Position numbers and translations under genes: made by a program
Shown: positions 25,365-34,373 of the stretch, in pieces
Layout of the letters: each line of letters begins with the position of its first letter
Position numbering within the stretch: position 1 is the first letter of the stretch
Notes under the pieces: generated by a model
Told to the model about the DNA's origin: nothing
Seen by the model: the letters and a program-made list of their open reading frames with translations, nothing else
The model's database searches: none
Assembly: GCA_048887165.1 (NCBI GenBank)
Contig: JBHLJZ010000005.1
Location: 16,260 to 80,259 of the forward strand
DNA: 64,000 bases
Source of the DNA: SOKP01 sp048887165
Lineage (GTDB): Archaea > Asgardarchaeota > Lokiarchaeia > Sigyniarchaeales > SOKP01
Reading direction: 5' to 3'

Positions 25365-26327
25365 TTATAAATATTTAAATATTATCTCAAAATCGGAAAA
25401 ATCAAATGGCTTTAAAATGTAACCGTCTGCTAATGTTTCTTCCAAATGTCTCTTAACCTCAGAGCCAGGTATTGCTGTAAGTAAAAATACAGGAATATTC
25501 TTCGTTCTAGAATCAGATTTTATCATCTTACATATTTCATATCCATTATAATCAGGTAATATGATATCTAATAAAATTATTTTAGGGTTATTATTTCTTA
25601 GTTCTTCCAAACCTTTCGATCCGCTAACAAAGCCCTGACAACTATATCCTTTACTTTCAAAATAACTGGTTAGCAACCGGATTGTTGCTAAATCATCCTC
25701 AATTAGAAGTATATCATACTGAGAGCTTTCAATTTTTATATCATCTAAGATATTTACAATTTTATTCTCAAGCAGGATTGATTGATCAAAAATATTCTGA
25801 ATAGTTGCTAAAATATCATCATCTAAAGAATCCTTATAATTCTCAAGTAATAGCTGTGAGAATCCTTTTATCGATGTCAATGGTTCTTTTAATGCATGTG
25901 AAAGATTACTTAGGACTTGGTTATCTAAAAAATCTAGTTTATCTCCAATTATAGTGGATTTTTCATCGATAAAATAGTCAACCGCTTCACGTATTAATTT
26001 TGAAAATGTTTTATACTTATCTTTATTTCTATCAATAAAATCTTGCCAGTCTATTTTTGTTTGTTCTTCAACATATAAGGAAATACGTTCCTTGTCGCGA
26101 TCGTAGATCTTATCCCCCCTTAACCATTTTTTAAAAGCTTCAGTTACTTGATCTCGCCATACAGCATTTTTACCTGTTTCTTCTTCATATTGTTCCATTA
26201 ATTTTTTAACTTTTTCGCTTTCTAAATTTAAACTTTCAATCTCTTCATCTGGTAGAAGTGGTTGACGATGAAAATCTTCGTTATTATTCCCTATATTCTT
26301 ATCTTCATCGTTAGCTATGAATACCAC
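25365..26327 (-). CDS. RHH-like/HisKA/receiver hybrid signalling protein, copy 1
   Basis: The 320-residue product (GTG start) has three parts. Residues 80-122 (RISLYVEEQT...FSKLIREAVDYF) have the strand-helix-helix pattern of a ribbon-helix-helix domain. Residues 130-195 form a HisKA dimerisation helix pair with the H-box SHALKEPLTSIKG (His144). Residues 204-320 are a receiver domain with the acidic pair DD, phospho-acceptor Asp254 in LLDIILPD, Thr284 and Lys306. There is no HATPase domain, so it cannot autophosphorylate by itself; a separate kinase must supply phosphate, or the histidine is vestigial. The next upstream gene is a paralogue sharing all parts. Confidence 0.8.
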   Translation of the reverse strand: MVFIANDEDKNIGNNNEDFHRQPLLPDEEIESLNLESEKVKKLMEQYEEETGKNAVWRDQVTEAFKKWLRGDKIYDRDKERISLYVEEQTKIDWQDFIDRNKDKYKTFSKLIREAVDYFIDEKSTIIGDKLDFLDNQVLSNLSHALKEPLTSIKGFSQLLLENYKDSLDDDILATIQNIFDQSILLENKIVNILDDIKIESSQYDILLIEDDLATIRLLTSYFESKGYSCQGFVSGSKGLEELRNNNPKIILLDIILPDYNGYEICKMIKSDSRTKNIPVFLLTAIPGSEVKRHLEETLADGYILKPFDFSDFEIIFKYL

Positions 26328-26493
26328 CTAAATTTTTCATAATATATTCATTGATTTTTTGATTTCAATTTTGTAAAAAATATTGATTATTACAAAAAAA
26401 AATAATTTTTTATCAATAATAATACTTTATATTTTTTTTGATAACTTTTTTTAAAATCTTCTTTTTTAAAGTATGTAACAAAAATAGGAACTA

Positions 26494-27513
26494 CTATTTT
26501 TTGACTTTATTTAATATTTCGAAGATGATTTCAAAATCCGAAAAATTAAATGGTTTTAAAATATAGCCATCTGCTTTCGTTTCACCTAAATGTCTTTCGA
26601 CTTCAGACCCAGATATTGCTGTTAAAAAATAGATTGGAATATTTTGAAATTCCTTATCAGATTTGATGGTCTTACAAATATCATAACCACTCAAATCAGG
26701 TAATATGATATCTAATAAAATTACTTTAGGTTGAGCTCTTCCTAATTCTTCTAAACCTTTTGAGCCACTAACCACTCCTTTACAAGCAAAACCCTTACTC
26801 TCAAAATAACTAGTTATTAATCGGATAGTAGCAAGGTCATCCTCGATTAAAAGAATATCATACGCATGATTATGCATTTTGATGTTATCTAAAAAGTTAA
26901 CAATTCTATTTTCAAGAAGATTACTTTGATCTAAAATATTCTTTAATTTGTCTTTAATATCTTCACTTAATTTATTCTTGTAACTATCATTCTCAAAAAG
27001 GAATTGAGAATAACCCTTTATTGAAGTTAAAGGTTCCTTTAAATCGTGTGAAATATCAGAAATACTTTTTTTATCCAATTTTGATAATCTACTAAGTGCC
27101 TTATCTGAATCGTCAATAAATGTTTTAACACTCTGCCTTATCAGTTCTGAAAACGAAGGAAAATCATCCTTGTGTGTATTAATAAAATCTTGCCATTTAT
27201 CTTTTGTTTCGTCAGAAACATACAGTGAGATTCTTTCTTTATCTCGTGTATAAATTTTTTCACCCTTCAACCATTTTTTAAAGGCTTCGGTTATTTGATT
27301 ACGCCAAATAGCGTATCCGCCCGTCTCTTTCTTATATAGTTCTTCTAATTTTTTTAATTTTTCACTTTTTAAATCTAATTTTTCGATTTCCTCATCCGTT
27401 AAAGAAGGTCTCTCGAAAAATTTTTTTGAATCCCCATTTTCTGTCTTCTCTTTTTTATCCTTTGAGTCTTTCTCATCATCCTGTATATCTTTAGTTTCTT
27501 TAACTATCGGCAT
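26494..27513 (-). CDS. RHH-like/HisKA/receiver hybrid signalling protein, copy 2
   Basis: 339 residues, same architecture as the gene that follows it: an acidic, lysine-rich N-terminal tail; an RHH-like segment at 94-135 (RISLYVSDET...FSELIRQSVKTF); HisKA with SHDLKEPLTSIKG (His156); and a receiver with Asp268. The two proteins align throughout, so the pair arose by tandem duplication. A helical region before the RHH segment (EEIEKLDLKSEKLKKLEELYKKETG) is also conserved between copies. No ATPase domain is present. A role as DNA-binding phosphorelay switch is inferred from domain content. Confidence 0.8.
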   Translation of the reverse strand: MPIVKETKDIQDDEKDSKDKKEKTENGDSKKFFERPSLTDEEIEKLDLKSEKLKKLEELYKKETGGYAIWRNQITEAFKKWLKGEKIYTRDKERISLYVSDETKDKWQDFINTHKDDFPSFSELIRQSVKTFIDDSDKALSRLSKLDKKSISDISHDLKEPLTSIKGYSQFLFENDSYKNKLSEDIKDKLKNILDQSNLLENRIVNFLDNIKMHNHAYDILLIEDDLATIRLITSYFESKGFACKGVVSGSKGLEELGRAQPKVILLDIILPDLSGYDICKTIKSDKEFQNIPIYFLTAISGSEVERHLGETKADGYILKPFNFSDFEIIFEILNKVKK

Positions 27514-27871
27514 TTCACCTTTGTAAAAAATATATTAAAGATTACCCTTTTTACCACAAATTAATAATTATTTTTGAAAAATATTTCAAAAAAAAAATAA
27601 TAGTAAGATTATTTAATTCTATCTAATTCTAAAACTGTTTTTTACATCTATAACAACAAATTAATTCTGAATAATTCCAATAAAAATTTACATTAAGTAA
27701 TGTTATTTTGTCGTGTGAAAAAAAAGAGAATTTTTTACATTAAAATTAGTTAAAAACTGATTAGATTGGAGATATACCTATGTGATATATCTATTTTTTA
27801 AAGAATTTATATACAATTTTAGTCATAAAAATTTTGATATTCATGAACGATCATTTGTGATAACAAAAAGA

Positions 27872-27880
27872 TTTATATAT
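27872..27880 (+). promoter_or_regulatory. TATA-like promoter element of TFB
   Basis: TTTATATAT preceded by the purine-rich CAAAAAGA, a plausible BRE. Transcription would start near 27903, leaving a leader of about 105 bases that includes the inverted repeat at 27922-27976. A second TTTATATA is found at 27806. Confidence 0.45.
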
Positions 27881-27921
27881 GATTTTATGCTAAAATATAG
27901 TAACCAAAAAAAAGTTGTGTG

Positions 27922-27976
27922 TACAAAATAATATTTTTTATGTTCAAAAAATTCCCGTGAAAAAAAATATTTTGTA
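27922..27976 (+). repeat. inverted repeat in the TFB leader
   Basis: Left arm 27922-27939 (TACAAAATAATATTTTTT) pairs with right arm 27960-27976 (an A-run then TATTTTGTA) apart from a two-base bulge, around a loop of about 20 bases. It lies 35 bases before the ATG and would form a strong A/U hairpin in the mRNA leader. Confidence 0.5.
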
Positions 27977-28010
27977 TCTAATTTATGGTTATGGTTGAGG
28001 TATTTATAAT

Positions 28011-28901
28011 ATGGTTGTTGAAATAGATGTTACACAAAATTTTTGCCCTGAATGTGGTGGTTCCACAATATCTATTGAAGAAAGGGGAGAAACTGTTTGT
28101 CAAGCATGTGGATTAGTTGTTGGAGAGAGAGGGTTAGATATTACCCATAGTGGAATCAGGGCATATTCAAAACATGAAAAAGACAAAAAGGAGAGAACAG
28201 GGTCTCCTATGTCAATTTTGATGCCTGATATTGGTTTAAGCACAATAATCGATAGGACTAAAATAAAGAATCCTGATCTAAGACGTGCTGCAAAATGGAA
28301 CACTCATTTATCCTGGGAAAAAAGAAATATGTTAATGGCGATAACAGAATTGAAACGTATAGGAGGTAATTTAAATTTCCCGGAGAGAGTAAAGAAATCA
28401 GCTGTACGGCTTTATAAGGAAGTTTTTAAGAGACAGCTATTACGAGGAAGATCTATAAATGGTATGGTAGCTGCATGTGCTTATTATGCGTGCAAAGACG
28501 AGAGAGTACCTGTTACACTTCAAGAAATTTTAGAAGAGGCATCAATTAATGATAATATCGTAAAAAAATGCTACAAGATTCTTGTACGTGAGTTAAATTT
28601 AAAAATTTCTCATATTGATCCCGTATCATTGATTCCGCGATATTGTGCTGATTTGAATTTGGGAATTGAAGTCGAAAAAGAGGCTATGCGTGTTTTACAA
28701 AACTTTATTAACAAAACATCGATATCTGGCAAGGATCCTAAAGGATTATGTGCAGGAGCTATTTATTTAGTCGCTAAGATAAGAAATGTTAAAGTAAGCC
28801 AAAAAGATATTTCTAGTATTGTTGGAGTCACAGAAGTCACATTGCGTTCAAGATATAAAGAATTATTAAAAAACATCAGTTTCAATTTTCGATTAGAATA
28901 A
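28011..28901 (+). CDS. tfb: transcription initiation factor IIB
   Basis: The 296-residue product has an N-terminal zinc ribbon (CPECGG near residue 14 and CQACG near 33), a B-reader/linker with GLDITHSGIRAYSKHEKDKKERTGSP, and two cyclin-like repeats (about 100-190 and 200-290) with LRGRSINGMVAACAYYACKDERVP and KDPKGLCAGAIYLVAKIRNVKVSQKDIS. It bridges TBP-DNA and RNA polymerase. The size is normal. A long upstream region with hairpin suggests regulated expression. Other TFB paralogues may exist. Confidence 0.96.
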   Translation: MVVEIDVTQNFCPECGGSTISIEERGETVCQACGLVVGERGLDITHSGIRAYSKHEKDKKERTGSPMSILMPDIGLSTIIDRTKIKNPDLRRAAKWNTHLSWEKRNMLMAITELKRIGGNLNFPERVKKSAVRLYKEVFKRQLLRGRSINGMVAACAYYACKDERVPVTLQEILEEASINDNIVKKCYKILVRELNLKISHIDPVSLIPRYCADLNLGIEVEKEAMRVLQNFINKTSISGKDPKGLCAGAIYLVAKIRNVKVSQKDISSIVGVTEVTLRSRYKELLKNISFNFRLE

Positions 28902-28932
28902 AACTACTTTTTGCTTACCTTTTTTTAAAGAG

Positions 28933-30021
28933 CTATTTTGAATTTTGTAGAAACCAGTTATTTGAAAATTCAAAAAATTTTTTATAACCTTCACAGTAAA
29001 AGGATCTATCTGGATGTGGATTATCTGGAAAATTTTTATCTTTTAAGCATCCTCCATGACATAAATTAACCCAATCACAGTTTAGACATTCTTTAGAAAG
29101 GTTTTGTTTCCTAAGTCCAAAATTGTTGTCTCTTTTGTTTTTTAATTCAGATAAGCTTATTTCTCCTAAATTTCCAAGTCTTTCTTCTTCTTGAGCAAAA
29201 AAGTCGCACGGATAGACATCACCATTCCATTCCACTAATAAATAATCAGCACAGTTTTCTTCAAGTACGCATAATCCCCTAGGGGCACCATGATGATATG
29301 CCAAAATACTACTGAATAATCTGATCGAAGCTTTATCAGGATCTTTACACCATAAACTAAATAATTCACATAAAAATTTTCCATATTGAGAAGAATTTAT
29401 AGAGAATGATGCTCTTTTACCACTTTGATCGATTTCAAGTGCTGGGATAAATTGTAAGTAATAGAAGCCATTTTCTATAAAAAAATCATAAATCTCTCTA
29501 ACACGATTAACGTTAGATCGGCTTATAACACATAATATATTAAATTCAACATTATTTCGTCTCAAATCGTCAGCAGCATTCATAACTTTTTGCCACACAG
29601 ATTTTTCACCTTTGCTTTTTCGATATCTATCATGAATTGCCTTTGGACCATCTAAACTTAGACCTACAAGAAATTTAAATTTATTAAAAAATTCACACCA
29701 TTCGTCATTAATGAGAATTCCATTTGTCTGAAATGCATTTCCTATGATCTGCCCAGATTCACCATATTTTTGTTGAAAATTAACAACTTTATTAAAAAAA
29801 TTTAAACCAGCTAGAGTTGGTTCACCACCTTGCCATCCGAAAATCGATTCTTTAAACCTAAATCCAAGAAATTGTGAAATAATCCGTTCAAGGGTGTCAT
29901 AACTCATTCTGGGGTGTTTAGAAGTAGTGTATAGATTCTCTACCCGTAAATAAAAACAATATGTGCATCTTAAATTACAATCAAAAGAAACAGGTTTGAT
30001 TAGTAATTGAAAAGGTTTCAT
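28933..30021 (-). CDS. radical SAM/SPASM protein, anSME-like
   Basis: The 362-residue product has the radical SAM CxxxCxxC motif in FDCNLRCTYCFY near residue 14, the GGEP motif (FGWQGGEPTLAG) near residue 68, and a C-terminal SPASM cysteine set: CVLEENCADY, YPCDFFAQ, CLNCDWVNLCHGGC. It resembles anaerobic sulfatase-maturating enzymes, which oxidise a Ser or Cys of the sulfatase to formylglycine. No sulfatase is in the window, and related proteins modify peptides, so the substrate is open. It stands between TFB (convergent) and uL2 on the same strand. Confidence 0.85.
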   Translation of the reverse strand: MKPFQLLIKPVSFDCNLRCTYCFYLRVENLYTTSKHPRMSYDTLERIISQFLGFRFKESIFGWQGGEPTLAGLNFFNKVVNFQQKYGESGQIIGNAFQTNGILINDEWCEFFNKFKFLVGLSLDGPKAIHDRYRKSKGEKSVWQKVMNAADDLRRNNVEFNILCVISRSNVNRVREIYDFFIENGFYYLQFIPALEIDQSGKRASFSINSSQYGKFLCELFSLWCKDPDKASIRLFSSILAYHHGAPRGLCVLEENCADYLLVEWNGDVYPCDFFAQEEERLGNLGEISLSELKNKRDNNFGLRKQNLSKECLNCDWVNLCHGGCLKDKNFPDNPHPDRSFYCEGYKKFFEFSNNWFLQNSK

Positions 30022-30106
30022 GAACTTAATATAATAATTTAAGTAAAAAATACTTTAATTTTTAAATTTATCAATAAGAGATAATGTTTCATAAGCTATA
30101 ATAAAT

Positions 30107-30835
30107 TTATTTCCTATAGCCAGTTCTTCGAGCAGCTATTTGTCCTACTTTTCTTCCAGGAGGAGCATTTCTTGATGTTGTTGTAGGTTTGTGAGGTGAT
30201 TGTTTCGCTCCTCCACCATATGGATGGGAAACTGCATTCATTGTTACACCACGAACAATGGGCCATTTCTTTGCTTTCGATTTGAGGGCATGAAATTTAT
30301 TGCCAGCTTTAAGAAAAGGTTTGTCTGTTCTTCCACCACCAGCTACGACTCCAACAGTACAAAGACACGTTTCATGGAACCATTTTGTCTTTTTTGATCG
30401 AAATAACAGTTCTACTTTATCTTTAGATCTATTTCTTACTATAGCCGCTACACCCGAGGCTCTAGCAAATTTGCCACCATCTTGAGGCGTTCCTTCAATA
30501 TTAAACACAAGAGTTCCGATTGGCATCTTTTTTAAAGGTAAAATATTCCCTACTTTTACGTCTTGTCCGTAGCCCGTTTTAGATTGAATAAATTCTTCTC
30601 CTTCATAAACACCTTCAGGAGGGAGCCAGAGATCTCTTTGACCATCTTCATATTTTATTTTAGCTATAGGAGCACCCCTTCCTGGAGAATGAATCAACTC
30701 AGTTACCTTAAATTTAAATGCTTTTTCATTCTTCTTGAATGCTCGGTACTTTACTTCTCCGATATGTCTGTGACTTGGAGATCTTGCCCATAAATTTCCT
30801 TGTCCTTTCCTTTGTGCTAAAATTCGTTTTCCCAT
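30107..30835 (-). CDS. rpl2: ribosomal protein uL2
   Basis: The 242-residue product (ATG at 30835; a GTG three codons upstream is less likely) has the archaeal uL2 start GKRILAQRKG, the SH3-like OB region, and the C-terminal peptidyl-transferase loop with MNAVSHPYGGGAKQSPHKP, where the conserved His sits. It lies alone, not in the S10 ribosomal operon where uL2 is usual. The next upstream gene is gatD. Confidence 0.95.
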   Translation of the reverse strand: MGKRILAQRKGQGNLWARSPSHRHIGEVKYRAFKKNEKAFKFKVTELIHSPGRGAPIAKIKYEDGQRDLWLPPEGVYEGEEFIQSKTGYGQDVKVGNILPLKKMPIGTLVFNIEGTPQDGGKFARASGVAAIVRNRSKDKVELLFRSKKTKWFHETCLCTVGVVAGGGRTDKPFLKAGNKFHALKSKAKKWPIVRGVTMNAVSHPYGGGAKQSPHKPTTTSRNAPPGRKVGQIAARRTGYRK

Positions 30836-30943
30836 ATTCTTCACTAGTTCTTTTAAGATACTTTTTCTAATTATTGAAAGTTTAAATTTTTTTTTATTTT
30901 ACTCATCGTAAAGTTAAATTTAGGATATTATAAGAAAAAGAGT

Positions 30944-32302
30944 TTAGAGTTTTTTGTCTTTTATCAATTCATCGATGTTATAATTAAATGCAATGGGAAG
31001 TTCTCTTTCTATAAACTCTCCAGCAATATTAGTTAATAGTAATTCTCTAATTTCTTTTGGATCTTTTGTTTGGCCTAACACCCATCCTAATTTAACATAG
31101 CCAACTTCTGGCAAAAGGTTTCTACCAGGTATTACTCCTAAATTTTGTAATTCTCTTCCAGTTGAATATACATTCATACCTACAAAACCATGTAAGGTTT
31201 GGGTTGTCATAAGAATGGTGATTCCCTCATCAATTGCTCGTTGTATTGAATTATATATGAATGTACTTACATGTCCTAATCCTGTACCGGCAAAAACAAT
31301 TCCTTTATATCCTTTATCTATATAAAACTCTATTTGCTCATTTTCCATTCCCGGATAAAAATATAATAAAGCTACTTTTTTTTCAAAAGCAGTATTTGCC
31401 ATTGTAGTCGTATTATTCTTTTTCCTATAATTATTTTTAAACATTTTTATTTTTCTGTTGCTTACCATTCCAAGAGGTATATCATTTATAGTTCGAAACG
31501 TGTTTCTAACTGAAGAATGCATTTTTCTTACAAGGGTTCCCCTATGGATTAAACCATAGTCATGGGAATGAGATCCAAGCATGGTTACTACTACTTCTGC
31601 TATATCAGAAGTAGCAACGGTTGCAGCATTTATCAAATTTAAAGCAGCATCTGAAGAAGGACGATCTGAACTTCTTTGACTTCCTGTAATCACAACAGGT
31701 ATAGATAAATCTTTTAGCATGAATGAAAGAGCAGCACTAGTAAAACTCATAGTGTCTGTACCGTGGCCAATCATAATTCCATTTATACCTGAATTAGCAG
31801 CTCCTTCTATTTTTTGTGCCAATTTTTGCCAATATTCATATTTCATATTTTCAGATAAGATTTCAAATACCATTTCGCATTCGAGATTGCATATTTCTGC
31901 TAATTCAGGGACAGCACTAAATAATTCTCCTGGCGTAAAAGAGGGAATAACTGCACCAGTAGTATAATCTAACCTTGATGCAACAGTTCCACCTGTACCC
32001 AGGAGTCTTACATTTGGTAGTTTTTTATTAACAGGAAACAATTTTTCAGGGATTTTATAATTTGCTTGTCTTTTTCCAATTTTTTCTATTTTTGAAATAT
32101 CAGAGACATTAATTCCTACGTTATAATTGTTATCCAATTTAATTTCAATATAGTTTGGAGCAGAAAATTCTGCTCGAGGTAGAATTATTCCTTCTAATGT
32201 TGTTTTATTAGTAGTAATTCTAATTATGTCCCACACTCCTATATTCTTTTGTTCTAATAACTTTTTAGCTTCCCCTTTATATCCTTTATATCTGTCTTCC
32301 AT
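30944..32302 (-). CDS. gatD: glutamyl-tRNA(Gln) amidotransferase subunit D
   Basis: The 452-residue asparaginase-type subunit has a short N-terminal SH3-like domain (residues 1-85) and the catalytic domain with LLGTGGTVASRLDYTTGAV near residue 102, GHGTDTMSFTSAALSF near residue 180 and a downstream Lys in VVTMLGSHSH. It releases ammonia from Gln for GatE. It abuts gatE without a gap: the start codon follows the gatE stop. GatDE is the archaeal route to Gln-tRNA(Gln). Confidence 0.95.
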   Translation of the reverse strand: MEDRYKGYKGEAKKLLEQKNIGVWDIIRITTNKTTLEGIILPRAEFSAPNYIEIKLDNNYNVGINVSDISKIEKIGKRQANYKIPEKLFPVNKKLPNVRLLGTGGTVASRLDYTTGAVIPSFTPGELFSAVPELAEICNLECEMVFEILSENMKYEYWQKLAQKIEGAANSGINGIMIGHGTDTMSFTSAALSFMLKDLSIPVVITGSQRSSDRPSSDAALNLINAATVATSDIAEVVVTMLGSHSHDYGLIHRGTLVRKMHSSVRNTFRTINDIPLGMVSNRKIKMFKNNYRKKNNTTTMANTAFEKKVALLYFYPGMENEQIEFYIDKGYKGIVFAGTGLGHVSTFIYNSIQRAIDEGITILMTTQTLHGFVGMNVYSTGRELQNLGVIPGRNLLPEVGYVKLGWVLGQTKDPKEIRELLLTNIAGEFIERELPIAFNYNIDELIKDKKL

Positions 32303-34222
32303 TTATTTCAACTCCTTTAACTTTTCTGTCAATTGGGTCTTTAATTCTTTAGATACCAACGCTCCATCGATTCCTCCTTTTACTTTTTCCATAATTTCAC
32401 CCATTAATGGTCCCATTACTCTCATTTTCTTTTCTGAAATCAGCTCTATATTCTTATTTATAATTTCTCTAATTATTTTCTTCAAATCATTTATAGAAAT
32501 AGCTTCGATATTAAGTTTATTTATGATTTTTGAAATGGTTAAATCAGGAGATTCAGTTTTTAATATTAATATATCTTCTATTATTTCCTTTCCTATTTGT
32601 TTTTTCTTCAGTTTTGTGAAAATATCAATATAGTCTTGATCTTTTATGTTTTCTAATTTTTTCCCATCTCTTCTAAGAGCAGTGGTAGTTTCTAAAAGTG
32701 TTGTAAGTATAATGGAAGGATTGTCAGGATATATTTTAATGAGATTATCAAAAAGTTCTATTTTATCCTTAAATATAAGTTTCTTAATTAACCTCTTTTC
32801 TGTTTTGTATTTATTCGAATAATCCTTTATTACATCCCAGGGATATGAAGGTAATTTTTTTTTTATTTCCTCAATTTCATCATCTTTATTAAATATCGCT
32901 TTAGAGTCAGTATCGGGATAAAGTCTTGCTCCACCATGCAATTCTCTTAAAAATTCTGTATTACCATTTTCTAGAGCTCGTCTCGTTTCTGGAGGTACTC
33001 CATTAAAGGCATGTTTAACTCTTTCAATAATAACTTCCATTGCTTTCATTAATTCTTCTTTTTGTCCAAGTACTAATACAAAACAATCGTTTTCCTTAGA
33101 ATCTAATTCATTTTTAATCTTTTTTAAATCATCTTCAGAAAATTTATATTTTTTCAAATCTTCATCCGAATGAAGAATCCCTTTTAATCCAGTCAGAATT
33201 TTAACTTTACTACTTACTTCAGTTCCAAATCTATAATCTACCATCAAATTTTTCCCAAACAATCCTTTAAATCCACTAAAATTGAGACCAAATAATTTAT
33301 TTCCAGATTTTAATCCCTTAGAAATAAAATTAGATTTTGTTCCTGATAAAACATTAGTCAAATCAATTGGCATCTTAGGAACATCATCTTCTTTTAAATC
33401 TCTTTTATGTAATTCATCTTTAATTTCAATTAATTTTAACTGACGTGAAATTTCATGATTAATTAGAGTTGGAATCCATCCCAGTTTCTGTACTCCCTTT
33501 ATTTCTATTCTTGTTCCAGATTTAATACTTACATTGATATCCTGCCTAATTGAACCTATTACCTTTTTTACACTGGTAGACCAAAGTAATAATCCAATTC
33601 TTTCTGCACATTCTCTACATTCATAAGGATCATTAATATCTGGTTTGGTTGTTACCTCAATTAAAGGAATTCCTAATCTATCTAATCTAAAATAATTAGT
33701 TTTATTATCAGTTTTTATCTTTCTTGCAGCTTCTTCTTCTAGGCTTAATATAAAAATCCCAATTTTCTTCCCATTTTCAAGCTGTATATATCCATCGGTT
33801 CCTAAAATCATAGTACGTTGAAAACCACAAGGTACACTTCCATCAAGATAATTTTTTCTACATACGTGCATCTCTTCTATTATATTTGCATTTAAAAGCA
33901 ATGCTATTTGTAATGCTATTTTTCTTGCTTCCTCATTACAAGGAAAAGGAGGAGTATCGTCTAATTCATATGTACAGATAACATCATTATAACTTTCATA
34001 TACTATATTCATACCTTTTTCATATTCTGTCAGCATAGCTTTATCAAAAGTTCCCATCTCTCCCAACACAGGTCTCATAAACCTCTTTAGCATAAAATCA
34101 GGCTCTCTGGTGCCTTGGAGTTTACTTGGACATCTGCAGAATAATTTTTTGTCTGTTTCAAGCTGCTGATGAATCTCTAAACCGCACTTAAGACCTAATT
34201 TTTCATAATCAAATTCTTCCAT
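32303..34222 (-). CDS. gatE: glutamyl-tRNA(Gln) amidotransferase subunit E
   Basis: The 639-residue protein begins GLKCGLEIHQQL as in GatB/GatE, with catalytic cradle motifs such as CNEEARKIALQIALLLNA and YFRLDRLGIPLIEVTTKPDI. An inserted AspRS-like domain (about residues 280-420) and a C-terminal YqeY-like domain with MGEIMEKVKGGIDGALV complete the subunit. It activates Glu-tRNA(Gln) with ATP and transamidates it with ammonia from GatD. Size and order match archaeal GatE. Confidence 0.95.
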   Translation of the reverse strand: MEEFDYEKLGLKCGLEIHQQLETDKKLFCRCPSKLQGTREPDFMLKRFMRPVLGEMGTFDKAMLTEYEKGMNIVYESYNDVICTYELDDTPPFPCNEEARKIALQIALLLNANIIEEMHVCRKNYLDGSVPCGFQRTMILGTDGYIQLENGKKIGIFILSLEEEAARKIKTDNKTNYFRLDRLGIPLIEVTTKPDINDPYECRECAERIGLLLWSTSVKKVIGSIRQDINVSIKSGTRIEIKGVQKLGWIPTLINHEISRQLKLIEIKDELHKRDLKEDDVPKMPIDLTNVLSGTKSNFISKGLKSGNKLFGLNFSGFKGLFGKNLMVDYRFGTEVSSKVKILTGLKGILHSDEDLKKYKFSEDDLKKIKNELDSKENDCFVLVLGQKEELMKAMEVIIERVKHAFNGVPPETRRALENGNTEFLRELHGGARLYPDTDSKAIFNKDDEIEEIKKKLPSYPWDVIKDYSNKYKTEKRLIKKLIFKDKIELFDNLIKIYPDNPSIILTTLLETTTALRRDGKKLENIKDQDYIDIFTKLKKKQIGKEIIEDILILKTESPDLTISKIINKLNIEAISINDLKKIIREIINKNIELISEKKMRVMGPLMGEIMEKVKGGIDGALVSKELKTQLTEKLKELK

Positions 34223-34373
34223 TTCTAATCGATTTTTTTAGAATTTGTTAAATACAATATCTAATGAAGTAAGAATATTTTTAATTATTTTCAAAAAGGT
34301 ATAGATTAAATTAATACCTAGTGTTTAAAATAGTTAAAAATAAGCTTAAATTAAAAATATTTTTCTTAATAAC

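Larger units (their letters stand above)
27514..28010. other. 500-base intergenic region upstream of TFB
   Basis: Very AT-rich gap between the divergent signalling gene and TFB. It contains two TATA-like elements for TFB (27806-27813 and 27872-27880) and a long inverted repeat just before the start codon. I see no coding ORF on either strand. Confidence 0.5.

Noticed and set aside
28933..30021. Activating enzyme of the glycyl radical enzyme
   Set aside because: It has SPASM-type C-terminal cysteines and anSME features, and is separated from the enzyme by uL2 and gatDE.
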